Positions 24,801 to 39,746 are shown, counted from the stretch's first letter. The stretch: 64,000 nucleotides of DNA from Haematobia irritans (GCF_050003625.1 NC_134400.1:68776126-68840125), one strand, 5' to 3'. Made by a program: numbers and translations. The notes: generated from the sequence alone by a model not told the origin.

Positions 24801-27800
24801 GAAGATATGGGCAAAATAAGTTTTTCAGATAAAAATTTCAATTTTTTTAGGTTTTGGGAGGATTATTCAATTTTTTTGAGGGTGGTCATGAATTAAAGTT
24901 CTTTTCGCGCTAGGGCGCTTAGTTTAGGAGATATGGGCAAAATAAGTTTTTCATATCAAAATTTAAATTTTTTTAGGTTTTGGGTGGATTTTTCAATTTT
25001 TTGGGGGTGGTCAAGAACTAAAATCCTTTTCGCCCTAAGACGTATATTTAAGGAGATATAGGCAAAATAACTTTTTCATATAAAGATTGCAATTTTTTAG
25101 GTTTTGAACGGATTATTAATTTTTTTGGAGTGTTACGAATTAAAGTCCTTTTCGCTCTAGGACGCGTATATACGAAGATATGGGCAAAATAAGTTTTTCA
25201 TATAAAAATTTCAATTTTTTTAGGTTTTGGGAGGATTATTCAATTTCTTTGGGGGTGGTCATGAATTAAAGTCCTTTTCGCGCTAGGGCGCTTAGTTTAG
25301 GAGATATGGGCAAATTAAGTTTTTCATATCAAAATTTAAATTTGTTTAGGTTTTGGGTGGATTTGTCAATTTTTTCGGGGTGGTCACGAATTAAAGTCCA
25401 TTTCGCCCTAGGACGCATATTTAAGGAGATATGGGCAAAATAGCTTTTTCATATAAAAATTGCAATTTTTTTAGGTTTTGAGTGGATTATTAAATTTTTT
25501 GGTGTGTTACGAATTAAAGTCCTTTACGCTCTAGGACGCGTATATACGAAGATATGGGCAAAATAACTTTTTCATATAAAAATTGCAATTTTTTTAGGTT
25601 TTGAGTGGATTATTAAATGTGTTGAGGTGTTACGAATTAAAGTACTTTTCGCTCTAGGACGCGTATATACGAAGATATGGGCAAAATAAGTTTTTCAGAT
25701 AAAAATTTCAATTTTTTAGGTTTTGGGAGGATTATTCAATTTTTTTGGGGGTGGTCATGAATTAAAGTCCTTTTCGCGCTAAGGCGCTTACTTTAGGAGA
25801 TATGGGCAAAATAAGTTTTTCATATCAAAATGTAAATTTGTTTAAGTCTTGGGTGGATTTGTCAATTTTTTGGGGGTGGTCACGAATTAAAGTCCATTTC
25901 GCCCTAGGACGCATATTTAAGGAGATATGGGCAAAATAACTTTTTCATATAAAAATTGCAATTTTTTTAGGTTTTGAGTGGATTATTAAATTTTTTGGGG
26001 TGTTACGAATTAAAGTCCTTTTCGCTCTAGGACGCGTATATACGAAGATATGGGCAAAATAAGTTTTTCAGATAAAAATTTCAATTTTTTTAGGTTTTGG
26101 GAGGATTATTCAATTTCTTTGGGGGTGGTCATGAATTAAAGTCCTTTTCGCGCTAGGGCGCTTAGTTTACGAGATATGGGCAAATTAAGTTTTTCATATC
26201 AAAATTTAAATTTGTTTAGGTTTTGGGTGGATTTGTCAATTTTTTCGGGGTGGTCACGAATTAAAGTCCATTTCGCCCTAGGACGCATATTTAAGGAGAT
26301 ATGGGCAAAATAGCTTTTTCATATAAAAATTGCAATTTTTTTAGGTTTTGAGTGGATTATTAAATTTTTTGGGGTGTTACGAATTAAAGTCCTTTTCGCT
26401 CTAGGACGCGTATATACGAAGATATGGGCAAAATAAGTTTTTCAGATAAAAATTTCAATTTTTTTAGGTTTTGGGAGGATTATTCAATTTTTTTGAGGGT
26501 GGTTATGAATTAAAGTTCTTTTCGCGCTAGGGCGCTTAGTTTAGGAGATATGGGCAAAATAAGTTTTTCATATCAAAATTTAAAATTTTTTAGGTTTTGG
26601 GTGGATTTGTCAATTTTTTGGGGGTGGTCACGAATTAAAGTCCTTTTCGCCCTAGGACGTATATTTAAGGAGATATGGGCAAAATAACTTTTTCATATAA
26701 AAATTGCAATTTTTTTAGGTTTTGAGCGGATTATTAAATTTTTTGGGGTGTTACGAATTAAAGTCCTTTTCGCTCTAGGACGCGTATATACGAAGACATG
26801 GGCAAAATAAGATTTTCTGATAAAAATTTAAATTTTTTTAGGTTTTGGGAGGATTATTCAATTTTTTTGGGGGTGGTCATGAATTAAAGTCATTTTCGCG
26901 CTAGGGCGCTTAGTTTAGGAGATATGGGCAAAATAAGTTTTTCATATCAAAATTTAAATTTTTTTAGGTTTTGGGTGGATTTGTCAATTTTTTGGGGGTG
27001 GTCACGAATTAAAGTCCATTTCGCCCTAGGACGCATATTTAAGGAGATATGGGCAAAATAACTTTTTCATATAAAAATTGCAATTTTTTTAGGTTTTGAG
27101 TGGATTATTAAATTTTTTGGGGTGTTACGAATTAAAGTCATTTTCGCTCTAGGACGCGTATATACGAAGATATGGGCAAAATAAGTTTTTCAGATAAAAA
27201 TTTCAATTTTTTTTAGGTTTTGGGAGGATTATTCAATTTTTTGGGGGGTGGTCATGAATTAAAGTCCTTTTCGCGCTAGGGCGCTTAGTTTAGGAGATAT
27301 GGGCAAAATACGTTTTTCATATCAAAATTTAAATTTTTTTAGGTTTTGGGTGGATTTGTCAATTTTTTGAGGGTGGTCAAGAACTAAAATCCTTTTCGCC
27401 CTAGGACGTATATTTAAGGAGATATGGGCAAAATAACTTTTTCATAGAAAGATTGCAATTTTTTTTGGTTTTGAGCGGAGTATTAAATTTTTTGGGGTGT
27501 AACGAATTAAAGTCCTTTTCGCTCTAGGACGCGTATATACGAAGATATGGGCAAAATAAGATTTTCAGATAAAAATTTCAATTGTTTTAGGTTTTGGGAG
27601 GATTATTCAATTTTTTTGGGGATGGTCATGAATTAAAGTCCTTTTCGCGCTAGGGCGCTTAGTTTAGGAGATATGGGCAAAATAAGTTTTTCATATCAAA
27701 ATTTAAATTTTTTTAGGTTTTGGGTGGATTTGTCAATTTTTTGGGGGTGGTCACGAATTAAAGTCCATTTCGCCCTAGGACGCATATTTAAGGAGATATG

Positions 27801-30800
27801 GGCAAAATAACTTTTTCATATAAAAATTGCAATTTTTTTAGGTTTTGAGGGGATTATTAAATTTTTTGGGGTATTACGAATTAAAGTCCTTTTCGCTCTA
27901 GGACGCGTATATACGAAGATATGGGCAAAATAAAATTTTCAGATAAAAATTTCAATTTTTTAAGGTTTTGGGAGGATTATTCAATTTTTTGGGGGGTGGT
28001 CATGAATTAAAGTCCTTTTCGCGCTAGGGCACTTAGTTTAGGAGATATGGGCAAAATAAGTTTTTCATATCAAAATTTAAATTTGTTTAGGTTTTGGGTG
28101 GATTTGTCAATTTTTTGGGGGTGGTCACGAATTAAAGTCCATTTCGCCCTAGGACGCATATTTAAGGAGATATGGGCAAAATAGCTTTTTTATATAAAAA
28201 TTGCAATTTTTTTCGGTTTTGAGTGGATTATTAATTTTTTTGGGGTGTTACGAATTAAAGTCCTTTTCGCTCTAGGACGCATATTTAAGGAGATATGGGC
28301 AAAATAAGTTTTTCAGATAAAAATTTCAATTTTTTTAGGTTTTGGGAGGATTATTCCATTTTTTTGGGGGTGGTCATGAATTAAAGTCCTTTTCGCGCTA
28401 GGGCGCTTAGTTTAGGAGATATGGGCAAAATAAGTTTTTCATATCAAAATTTAATTTTTTTTAGGTTTTGGGTGGATTTGTCAATTTTTTGGGGGTGGTC
28501 ACGAATTAAAGTCCATTTCGCCCTAGGACGCATATTTAAGGAGATATGGGCAAAATAACTTTTTCATATAAAAATTGCAATTTTTTTAGGTTTTGAGCGG
28601 ATTATTAAATTTTTTGGGGTGTTACGAATTAAAGTCCTTTTCGCTCTAGGACGCGTATATACGAAGATATGGGCAAAATAAGTTTTTCAGATAAAAATTT
28701 AAATTTTTTTAGGTTTTGGGAGGATTATTCAATTTTTTTGGGGGTGTTCATGAATTAAAGTCCTTTTCTCGCTAGGGCGCTTAGTTTAGGAGATATGGGC
28801 AAAATAAGTTTTTCATATCAAAATTTAAATTTTTTTAGGTTTTGGGTGGATTTTTCAATTTTTTGGGGGTGGTCACGAATTAAAGTCCATTTCGCCCTAG
28901 GATGCATATTTAAGGAGATATGGGCAAAATAACTTTTTCATATAAAAATTGCAATTTTTTTAGGTTTTGAGTGGATTATTAAATTTTATGGGGTGTTACG
29001 AATTAAAGTCCTTTTCGCTCTAGGACGCGTATATACGAAGATATGGGCAAAATAAGTTTTTCAGATAAAAATTTAAATTTTTTTTAGGTTTTGGGAGGAT
29101 TATTCAATTTTTTTGGGGGTGGTCATGAATTAAAGTCCTTTTCGCGCTAGAGCGCTTAGGAGATATGGGCAAAAAAAGTTTTTCATATCAAAATTAATTT
29201 TTTTTTTTAGGTTTTGGGTGGATTTGTCAATTTTTTGGGGGTGGTCAAGAACTAAAATCCTTTTCGCCCTAAGACGTATATTTAAGGAGATATAGGCAAA
29301 ATAACTTTTTCATATAAAGATTGCAATTTTTTAGGTTTTGAACGGATTATTAATTTTTTTGGAGTGTTAAGAATTAAAGTCCTTTTCGCTCTAGGACGCG
29401 TATATACGAAGATATGGACAAAATAAGTTTTTCAGATAAAAATTTCAATTTTTTAGGTTTTGGGAGGAGTATTCAATTTTTTTGGGGGTGGTCATGAATT
29501 AAAGTCCTTTTCGCGCTAAGGCGCTTAGTTTAGGAGATATGGGCAAAATAAGTTTTTCATATCAAAATTTAAATTTGTTTAAGTTTTGGGTGGATTTGTC
29601 AATTTTTTGGGGGTGGTCACGAATTAAAGTCCATTTCGCCCTAGGACGCATATTTAAGGAGATATGGGCAAAATAACTTTTTCATATAAAAATTGCAATT
29701 TTTTTAGGTTTTCGCTCTAGGACGCGTATATACGAAGATATGGGCAAAATAAGATTTTCAGATAAAAATTTCAATTGTTTTAGGTTTTGGGAGGATTATT
29801 CAATTTTTTTGGGGATGGTCATGAATTAAAGTCCTTTTCGCGCTAGGGCGCTTAGTTTAGGAGATATGGGCAAAATAAGTTTTTCATATCAAAATTTAAA
29901 TTTTTTTAGGTTTTGGGTGGATTTGTCAATTTTTTGGGGGTGGTCACGAATTAAAGTCCATTTCGCCCTAGAACGCATATTTAAGGAGATATGGGCAAAA
30001 TAACTTTTTCATATAAAAATTGCAATTTTTTTAGGTTTTGAGCGGATTATTAAATTTTTTGGGGTATTACGAATTAAAGTCCTTTTCGCTCTAGGACGCG
30101 TATATACGAAGATATGGGCAAAATAAAATTTTCAGATAAAAATTTCAATTTTTTAAGGTTTTGGGAGGATTATTCAATTTTTTGGGGGGTGGTCATGAAT
30201 TAAAGTCCTTTTCGCGCTAGGGCACTTAGTTTAGGAGATATGGGCAAAATAAGTTTTTCATATCAAAATTTAAATTTGTTTAGGTTTTGGGTGGATTTGT
30301 CAATTTTTTGGGGGTGGTCACGAATTAAAGTCCATTTCGCCCTAGGACGCATATTTAAGGAGATATGGGCAAAATAGCTTTTTTATATAAAAATTGCAAT
30401 TTTTTTCGGTTTTGAGTGGATTATTAATTTTTTTGGGGTGTTACGAATTAAAGTCCTTTTCGCTCTAGGACGCGTATATACGAAGATATGGGCAAAATAA
30501 GTTTTTCAGATAAAAATTTCAATTTTTTTAGGTTTTGGGAGGATTATTCCATTTTTTTGGGGGTGGTCATGAATTAAAGTCCTTTTCGCGCTAGGGCGCT
30601 TAGTTTAGGAGATATGGGCAAAATAAGTTTTTCATTTTTTCATTAAAGTCCATTTCGCCCTAGGATGCATATTTAAGGAGATATGGGCAAAATAACTTTT
30701 TCATATAAAAATTGCAATTTTTTTAGGTTTTGAGTGGATTATTAAATTTTTTGGGGTGTTACGAATTAAAGTCCTTTTCGCTCTAGGACGCGTATATACG

Positions 30801-33800
30801 AAGATATGGGCAAAATAAGTTTTTCAGATAAAAATTTAAATTTTTTTTAGGTTTTGGGAGGATTATTCAATTTTTTTGGGGGTGGTCATGAATTAAAGTC
30901 CTTTTCGCGCTAGAGCGCTTAGGAGATATGGGCAAAAAAAGTTTTTCATATCAAAATTATTTTTTTTTTAGATTTTGGGTGGATTTGTCAATTTTTTGGG
31001 GGTGGTCACGAATTAAAGTCCATTTCGTCCTAGGACGCATATTTAAGGAGATATGGGCAAAATAACTTTTTCATATAAAAATTGCAATCTTTTTAGGTTT
31101 TGAGTGGATTATTAAATTTTTTGGGGTGTTACGAATTAAAGTCCTTTTCGCTCTAGGACGCGTATATACGAAGATATGGGCAAAATAAGTTTTTCAGATA
31201 AAAATTTCAATTTTTTTAGGTTTTGGGAGGATTATTCAATTTTTTTGAGGGTGGTCATGAATTAAAGTTCTTTTCGCGCTAGGGCGCTTAGTTTAGGAGA
31301 TATGGGCAAAATAAGTTTTTCATATCAAAATTTAAATTTTTTTAGGTTTTGGGTGGATTTGTCAATTTTTTGGGGGTGGTCAAGAACTAAAATCCTTTTC
31401 GCCCTAAGACGTATATTTAAGGAGATATAGGCAAAATAACCTTTTCATATAAAGATTGCAATTTTTTAGGTTTTGAACGGATTATTAATTTTTTTGGAGT
31501 GTTACGAATTAAAGTCCTTTTCGCTCTAGGACGCGTATATACGAAGATATGGACAAAATAAGTTTTTCAGATAAAAATTTCAATTTTTTAGGTTTTGGGA
31601 GGATTATTCAATTTTTTTGGGGGTGGTCATGAATTAAAGTCCTTTTCGCGCTAAGGCGCTTAGTTTAGGAGATATGGGCAAAATAAGTTTTTCATATCAA
31701 AATTTAAATTTGTTTAAGTTTTGGGTGGATTTGTCAATTTTTTGGGGGTGGTCACGAATTAAAGTCCATTTCGCCCCAGGACGCATATTTAAGGAGATAT
31801 GGGCAAAATAACTTTTTCATATAAAAATTGCAATTTTTTTAGGTTTTGAGCGGATTATTAAATTTTTTGGGGTATTACGAATTAAAGTCCTTTTCGCTCT
31901 AGGACGCGTATATACGAAGATATGGGCAAAATAAAATTTTCAGATAAAAATTTCAATTTTTTAAGGTTTTGGGAGGATTATTCAATTTTTTGAGGGGTGG
32001 TCATGAATTAAAGTCCTTTTCGCGCTAGGGCACTTAGTTTAGGAGATATGGGCAAAATAAGTTTTTCATATCAAAATTTAAATTTGTTTAGGTTTTGGGT
32101 GGATTTGTCAATTTTTTGGGGGTGGTCACGAATTAAAGTCCATTTCGCCCTAGGACGCATATTTAAGGAGATATGGGCAAAATAGCTTTTTTATATAAAA
32201 ATTCCAATTTTTTTCGGTTTTGAGTGGATTATTATTTTTTTTGGGGTGTTACGAATTAAAGTCCTTTTCGCTCTAGGACGCGTATATACGAAGATATGGG
32301 CAAAATAAGTTTTTCAGATAAAAATTTCAATTTTTTTAGGTTTTGGGAGGATTATTCCATTTTTTTGGGGGTGGTCATGAATTAAAGTCCTTTTCGCGCT
32401 AGGGCGCTTAGTTTAGGAGATATGGGCAAAATAAGTTTTTCATATCAAAATTTAATTTTTTTTAGGTTTTGGGTGGATTTGTCAATTTTTTGGGGGTGGT
32501 CACGAATTAAAGTCCATTTCGCCCTAGGACGCATATTTAAGGAGATATGGGCAAAATAACTTTTTCATATAAAAATTGCAATTTTTTTAGGTTTTGAGCG
32601 GATTATTAAATTTTTTGGGGTGTTACGAATTAAAGTCCTTTTCGCTCTAGGACGCGTATATACGAAGATATGGGCAAAATAAGATTTTCAGATAAAAATT
32701 TAAATTTTTTTAGGTTTTGGGAGGATTATTCAATTTTTTTGGGGGTGTTCATGAATTAAAGTCCTTTTCTCGCTAGGGCGCTTAGTTTAGGAGATATGGG
32801 CAAAATAAGTTTTTCATATCAAAATTTAAATTTTTTTAGGTTTTGGGTGGATTTTTCATTTTTTTGGGGGTGGTCACGAATTAAAGTCCATTTCGCCCTA
32901 GGACGCATATTTAAGGAGATATGGGCAAAATAACTTTTTCATATAAAAATTGCAATTTTTTTAGGTTTTGAGTGGATTATTAAATTTTTTGGGGTGTTAC
33001 GAATTAAAGTCCTTTTCGCTCTAGGACGCGTATATACGAAGATATGGGCAAAATAAGTTTTTCAGATAAAAATTTAAATTTTTTTAGGTTTTGGGAGGAT
33101 TATTCAATTTTTTTGGGGGTGGTCATGAATTAAAGTCCTTTTCGCGCTAAGGCGCTTAGTTTAGGAGATATGGGCAAAATAAGTTTTTCATATCAAAATT
33201 TAAATTTGTTTAAGTTTTGGGTGGATTTGTCAATTTTTTGGGGGTGGTCACGAATTAAAGTCCATTTCGCCCTAGGACGCATATTTAAGGAGATATGGGC
33301 AAAATAACTTTTTCATATAAAAATTGCAATTTTTTTAGGTTTTGAGTGGATTATTAAATTTTTTGGGGTGTTACGAATTAAAGTCCTTTTCGCTCTAGGA
33401 CGCGTATATACGAAGATATGGGCAAAATAAGTTTTTCAGATAAAAATTTCAATTTTTTTAGGTTTTGGGAGGATTATTCAATTTCTTTGGGGGTGGTCAT
33501 GAATTAAAGTCCTTTTCGCGCTAGGGCGCTTAGTTTAGGAGATATGGGCAAATTAAGTTTTTCATATCAAAAATTTTTTAGGTTTTGGGTGGATTTGTCA
33601 ATTTTTTGGGGGTGGTCACGAATTAAAGTCCTTTTCGCCCTAGGACGTATAATTAAGGAGATATGGGCAAAATAACTTTTTCATATAAAAATTGCAATTT
33701 TTTTAGGTTTTGAGCGGATTATTAAATTTTTTGGGGTGTTACGAATTGAAGTCCTTTTCGCTCTAGGACGCGCATATACGAAGATATGGGCAAAATAAGA

Positions 33801-35990
33801 TTTTCAGATAAAAATTTAAATTTTTTTAGGTTTTGGGAGGATTATTCAATTTTTTTGGGGGTGGTCATGAATTAAAGTCCTTTTCGCGCTAGGGCGCTTA
33901 GTTTAGGAGATATGGGCAAAATAAGTTTTTCATATCAAAATTTAAATTTTTTTAGGTTTTGGGTGGATTTGTCAATGTTTTGGGGGTGGTCACGAATTAA
34001 AGTCCATTTCGCCCTAGGACGCATATTTAAGGAGATATGGGCAAAATAACTTTTTCATATAAAAGTTGCAATTTTTTTAGGTTTTGAGCGGATTATTAAA
34101 TTTTTTGGGGTGTTACGAATTAAAGTCCTTTTCGCTCTAGGACGCGTATATACGAAGATATGGGCAAAATAAGTTTTTCAGATAAAAATTTTAATTTTTT
34201 TAGGTTTTGGGAGGATTATTCAATTTTTTTGGGGGTGGTCATGAATTAAAGTCCTTTTCGCGCTAGGGCGCTTAGTTTAGGAGATATGGGCAAAATAAGT
34301 TTTTCATATCAAAATTTAAATTTTTTTTAGGTTTTGGGTGGAATTGTCAATTTTTTGGGTGTGGTCACGAATTAAAGTCCTTTTCGCCCTAGGACGTATA
34401 TTTAAGGAGATATGGGCAAAATAACTTTTTCATATAAAAATTGCACTTTTTTAGGTTTTGAGCAGATTATTAAATTTTTGGGGTGTTACGAATTAAAGTC
34501 CTTTTCGCTCTAGGACGCGTATATACGAAGATATGGGCAAAATAAGTTTTTCATATAAAAATTTCAATTTTTTTAGGTTTTGGGAGGATTATTCAATTTT
34601 TTTGGGGGTGGTCATGAATTAAAGTCCTTTTCGCGCTAGGGCGCTTAGTTTAGGAGATATGGGCAAAATAAGTTTTTCATATCAAAATTTAAATTTTTTT
34701 AGGTTTTGGGTGGATTTGTCAATTTTTTGGGGGTGGTCACGAATTAAAGTCCTTTTCGCCCTAGGACGTATATTTAAGGAGATATGGGCAAAATAACTTT
34801 TTCATATAAAAGTTGGAATTTTTTTAGGTTTTGAGCGGATTATTAAATTTTTTGGGGTGTTACGAATTAAAGTCCTTTTCGCTCTAGGACGCGTATATAC
34901 GAAGATATGGGCAAAATAAGTTTTTCAGATAAAAATTTTAATTTTTTTAGGTTTTGGGAGGATTATTCAATTTTTTTGGGGGTGGTCATGAATTAAAGTC
35001 CTTTTCGCGCTAGGGCGCTTAGTTTAGGAGATATGGGCAAAATAAGTTTTTCATATCAAAATTTAAATTTTTTTTAGGTTTTGGGTGGAATTGTCAATTT
35101 TTTGGGTGTGGTCACGAATTAAAGTCCTTTTCGCCCTAGGACGTATATTTAAGGAGATATGGGCAAAATAACTTTTTCATATAAAAATTGCACTTTTTTA
35201 GGTTTTGAGCAGATTATTAAATTTTTGGGGTGTTACGAATTAAAGTCCTTTTCGCTCTAGGACGCGTATATACGAAGATATGGGCAAAATAAGTTTTTCA
35301 TATAAAAATTTCAATTTTTTAGGTTTTGGGAGGATTATTCAATTTTTTTGGGGGTGGTCATGAATTAAAGTCCTTTTCGCGCTAGGGCGCTTAGTTTAGG
35401 AGATATGGGCAAAATAAGTTTTTCATATCAAAATTTAATTTTTTTTAGGTTTTGGGTGGATTTGTCAATTTTTTGAGGGTGGTCACGAATTAAAGTCTTT
35501 TTTGGCCCTAGGACGCGTATATACGAAGATATGGGCAAAATAACTTTTTCATATAAAAATTGCAATTTTTAGGTTTTGAGCGGATTATTAAATTTGTTGG
35601 GGTGTTACGAATTAAAGTCCTTTTCGCTCTAGGACGCGTATATACGAAGATATGAGCAAAATAAGATTTTCAGATAAAAATTTCAATTTTTTTAGGTTTT
35701 GGGAGGATTATTCAATTTTTTTGGGGGTGGTCATGAATTAAAGTCCTTTTCGCGCTAGGGCGCTTAGTTTAGTTTTATATACGAGATATGGGCAAAATAA
35801 GTTTTTCATATCAAAATTTAATTTTTTTTAGGTTTTGGGTGGATTTGTCAATTTTTTGGGGGTGGTCACGAATTAAAGTCCTTTTCGCCCTAGGACGTAT
35901 ATTTAAGTAGATATGGGCAAAATAACTTTTTCATATAAAAATTGCAATTTTTTTAGGTTTTGAGCGGATTATTAAATTTTTTGGGGTGTT

Positions 35991-36034
35991 ACGAATTAAA
36001 GTCCTTTTCGCTCTAGGAAAGGACTTTAATTCGT
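35991..36034. repeat. Perfect 17 bp inverted repeat within a satellite monomer
   Basis: The left arm ACGAATTAAAGTCCTTT (35991-36007) and right arm AAAGGACTTTAATTCGT (36018-36034) are exact reverse complements around the 10 nt spacer TCGCTCTAGG. The right arm replaces the normal B end (ACGCGTATATACGAAGATA) of this monomer. It is the only place I found where a piece of the satellite is in reverse orientation. A template switch during replication of the hairpin is a likely cause (inference). Confidence 0.85.
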
Positions 36035-39000
36035 TTTGGGCAAAATAAGTTTTTCAGACAAAAATGTCAATTTTTTTAGGTTTTGGGAGGATTATTCAAT
36101 TTTTTTGGGGGTGGTCATGAATTAAAGTCCTTTTCGCGCTAGGGCGCTTAGTTTAGTTTTATATACGAGATATGGGCAAAATAAGTTTTTCATATAAATT
36201 TTTTGGGGGTGGTCACGAATTAAAGTCCATTTCGCCCTAGGACGCATATTTAAGGAGATATGGGCAAAATAACTTTTTCATATAAAAATTGCAATTTTTT
36301 TAGGTTTTGAGTGGATTATTAAATTTTTTGGGGTGTTACGAATTAAAGTCCTTCTCGCTCTAGGACGCGTATATACGAAGATATGGGCAAAATAAGTTTT
36401 TCATATCAAAATTTAAATTTTTTTAGGTTTTGGGTGGATTTGTCAATTTTTTGGGGGTGGTCATGAATTAAAGTCCTTTTCGCGCTAGGGCGCTTAGTTT
36501 AGGAGATATGGGCAAAATAAGTTTTTCATATCAAAATTTAAATTTTTTTAGGTTTTGGGTGGATTTGTCAATTTTTTGGGGGTGGTCACGAATTAAAGTC
36601 CTTTTCGCCCTAGGACGTATATTTAAGTAGATATGGGCAAAATAACTTTTTCATATAAATATTGCAATTTTTTTAGGTTTTGAGCGGATTATTAAATTTT
36701 TTGGGGTGTTACGAATTAAAGTCCTTTTCGCTCTAGGACGCGCATATACGAAGATATGGGCAAAATAAATTTTTCAGACAAAAATGTCAAATTTTTTAGG
36801 TTTTGGGAGGATTATTCAATTTTTGTGGGGGTGGTCATGAATTAAAGTCCTTTTCGCGCTAGGGCGCTTAGTTTAGGAGATATGGGCAAAATAAGTTTTT
36901 CATATCAAAATTTAAATTTTTTTAGGTTTTGGGTGGATTTGTCAATTTTTTGGGGGTGGTCACGAATTAAAGTCCTTTTCGCCCTAGGACGTATATTTAA
37001 GTAGATATGGGCAAAATAACTTTTTCATATAAAAATTGCAATTTTTTTAGGTTTTGAGCGGATTATTAAATTTTTTGGGGTGTTACGAATTAAAGTCCTT
37101 TTCGCTCTAGGACGCGCATATACGAAGATATGGGCAAAATAATTTTTCAGACAAAAATGTCAATTTTTTTAGGTTTTGGGAGGATTATTCAATTTTTTTG
37201 GGGGTGGTCATGAATTAAATTCCTTTTCGCGCTAGGGCGCTTAGTTTAGTTTTATATACGAGATATGGGCAAAATAAGTTTTTCATACCAAATTTAAATT
37301 TTTTTAGGTTTTGGGTGGATTTGTCAATTTTTTGGGGGTGGTCACGAATTAAAGTCCATTTCGCCCTAGGACGCATATTTAAGGAGATATGGGCAAAATA
37401 ACTTTTTCATATAAAAATTGCAACTTTTTTAGGTTTTGAGCGGATTATTAAATTTTTTGGGGTGTTACGAATTAAAGTCCTTTTCGCTGTAGGACGCGTA
37501 TATACGAAGATATGGGCAAAATAAAATTTTCAGATAAAAATTTAAATTTTTGTAGGTTTTGGGAGGATTATTCATTTTTTTGGGGGTGGTCATGAATTAA
37601 ATTCCTTTTCGCGCTAGGGCGCTTAGTTTAGGAGATATGGGCAAAATAAGTTTTTCATATCACAATTTAAATTTGTTTAGGTTTTGGGGTGGATTTGTCA
37701 ATTTTTTGGGGGTGGTCACGAATTAAAGTCCTTTTCGCCCTAGGACGTATATTTAAGTAGATATGGGCAAAATAACTTTTGCATATAAAAATTGCAATTT
37801 TTTTAGGTTTTGAGTGGATAATTAAATTTTTTGGGGTGTTACGAATTAAAGTCCTTTTCGCTCTAGGACGCGTATATACGAAGATATGGGCAAAATAAGA
37901 TTTTCAGATAAAAATTTAAATTTTTTTAGGTTTTGGGAGGATTATTCAATTTTTTTGGGGGTGGTCATGAATTAAAGTCCTTTTCGCGCTAGGGCGCTTA
38001 GTTTAGTTTTATATACGAGATATGGGCAAAATAAGTTCTTCATATCAAAATTTAATTTTTTTTAGGTTTTGGGTGGATTTGTCAAATTTTTGGGGGTGGT
38101 CACGAATTAAAGTCCATTTCGCCCTAGGACGCATATTTAAGGAGATATGGGCAAAATAACTTTTTCATATAAAAATTGCAATTTTTTTAGGTTTTGAGTG
38201 GATTATTAAATTTTTTGGGGTGTTACGAATTAAAGTCCTTTTCGCTCTAGGACGCGTATATACGAAAATAAGTTTTTCATATCAAAATTTAAATTTTTTT
38301 AGGTTTTGGGTGGATTTGTCAATTTTTTGGGTGTGGTCACGAATTAAAGTCCATTTAAGAGGATAATTCAATTTTTTTGGGGGTGGTCATGAATTAAAGT
38401 CCTTTTCGCGCTAGGGCGCTTAGTTTAGGAGATATGGGCAAAATAAGTTTTTCATATTAAAATTTAATTGTTTTTAGGGTTTGCGTGGATTTGTAAATTT
38501 TTTGGGGGTGGTCACGAATTAAAGTCCTTTTTGGCCCTAGGACGCGTATATACGAAGATATGGGCAAAATAACTTTTTCATATAAAAATTGCAATTTTTT
38601 AGGTTTTGAGCGGATTATTAAATTTTTTGGGGTGTTACGAATTAAAGTCCTTTTCGCTCTAGGACGCGTATATACGAAGATATGGGCAAAATAAGATTTT
38701 CAGATAAAAATTTCAATTTTTTTAGGTTTTGGGAGGATTATTCAATTTTTTTTGGGGGTGGTCATGAATTAAAGTCCTTTTCGCGCTAGGGCGCTCAGTT
38801 TAGGAAATATGGGCAAAATAAGTTTTTCATATCAATTTCTTGGGGGTGGTCACGAATTAAAGTCCTTTTCGCCCTAGGACGTATATTTAAGGAGATATGG
38901 GCAAACAAAATCTTTTTCATATAAAAATTGTAATTTTTTTAGGTTTTGAGCGGATTATTAAATTTTTTGGGGTGTTACGAATTAAAGTCCTTTTCGCTCT

Positions 39001-39737
39001 AGGACGCGTATATACGAAGATATGGGCAAAATAAGTTTTTCATATCAAAATTTCAATTATTTAAGGTTTTGGGAGGATTATTCAATTTTTTTTGGGGTGG
39101 TCATGAATTAAAGTCCTTTTCGCGCTAGGGCGCTTAGTTTAGGAGATATGGGCAAAATAAGTTTTTCATATCAAAATTTAAATTTTTTTAGGTTTTTGGT
39201 GGATTTGTCAATTTTTTGGGTGTGGTCACGAATTAAAGTCCATTTAGCCCTAGGATGCATATTTAAGGTGATATGGGAAAAATAACTTTTTCATATAAAA
39301 ATTGCAATTTTTTTAGGTTTAGAGTGGATTATTAAATTTTTGGGGTGTTACGAATTAAAGTCCTTTTCGCTCTAGGACGCGTATATACGAAGATATGGGC
39401 AAAATAAGTTCTTCAGATAAAAATTTCAATTTTTTTAGGTTTTGGGAGGATTATTCAATTTTTTTGGGGGTGGTCATGAATTAAAGTCCTTTTCGCGCTA
39501 GGGCGCTTAGTTTAGGAGATATGGGCAAAATATGTTTTTCATATCAAAATTTAAATTTTTTAGGTTTTGGGTGGATTTGTCAATTTTTTGGGGGTGGTCA
39601 CGAATTAAAGTCCTTTTCGCCCTAGGACGTATATTTAAGGAGATATGGACAAAATAACTTTTTCATATAAAAATTGCAATTTTTTAGGTTTTGAGCGGAT
39701 TATTAAATTTTTTGGGGTGTTACGAATTAAAGTCCTT

Positions 39738-39746
39738 TTCGCTCTA
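39738..39746 (+). repeat. Target-site duplication TTCGCTCTA, left copy (LINE)
   Basis: Last satellite bases before the LINE. The same nine bases recur at 40867-40875. Confidence 0.85.

Larger units (their letters stand above)
6871..39746 (+). repeat. Satellite array block 2 (~32.9 kb)
   Basis: Nearly uninterrupted A-B-C satellite in one orientation with no gene. Local rearrangements are visible. These include a C-to-A join at about 14290, a C/A hybrid at 20480-20500, two B units in a row at 25440-25680, a B unit with an A end at 28270-28300, a deletion at about 29708 (AGGTTTTCGCTCTAGG), one at about 30633, and a B-to-A join without C at about 36390. Blocks with shared rare variants recur at multi-kb offsets. 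For example, the variant CATAGAAAGATTGC is seen near 19225, 22830 and 27443, and the shortened C end AGAGCGCTTAGGAG near 24543, 29151 and 30911. From about 35.7 kb a C end variant TTTAGTTTTATATACGAG appears and the array becomes more irregular. Confidence 0.97.
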
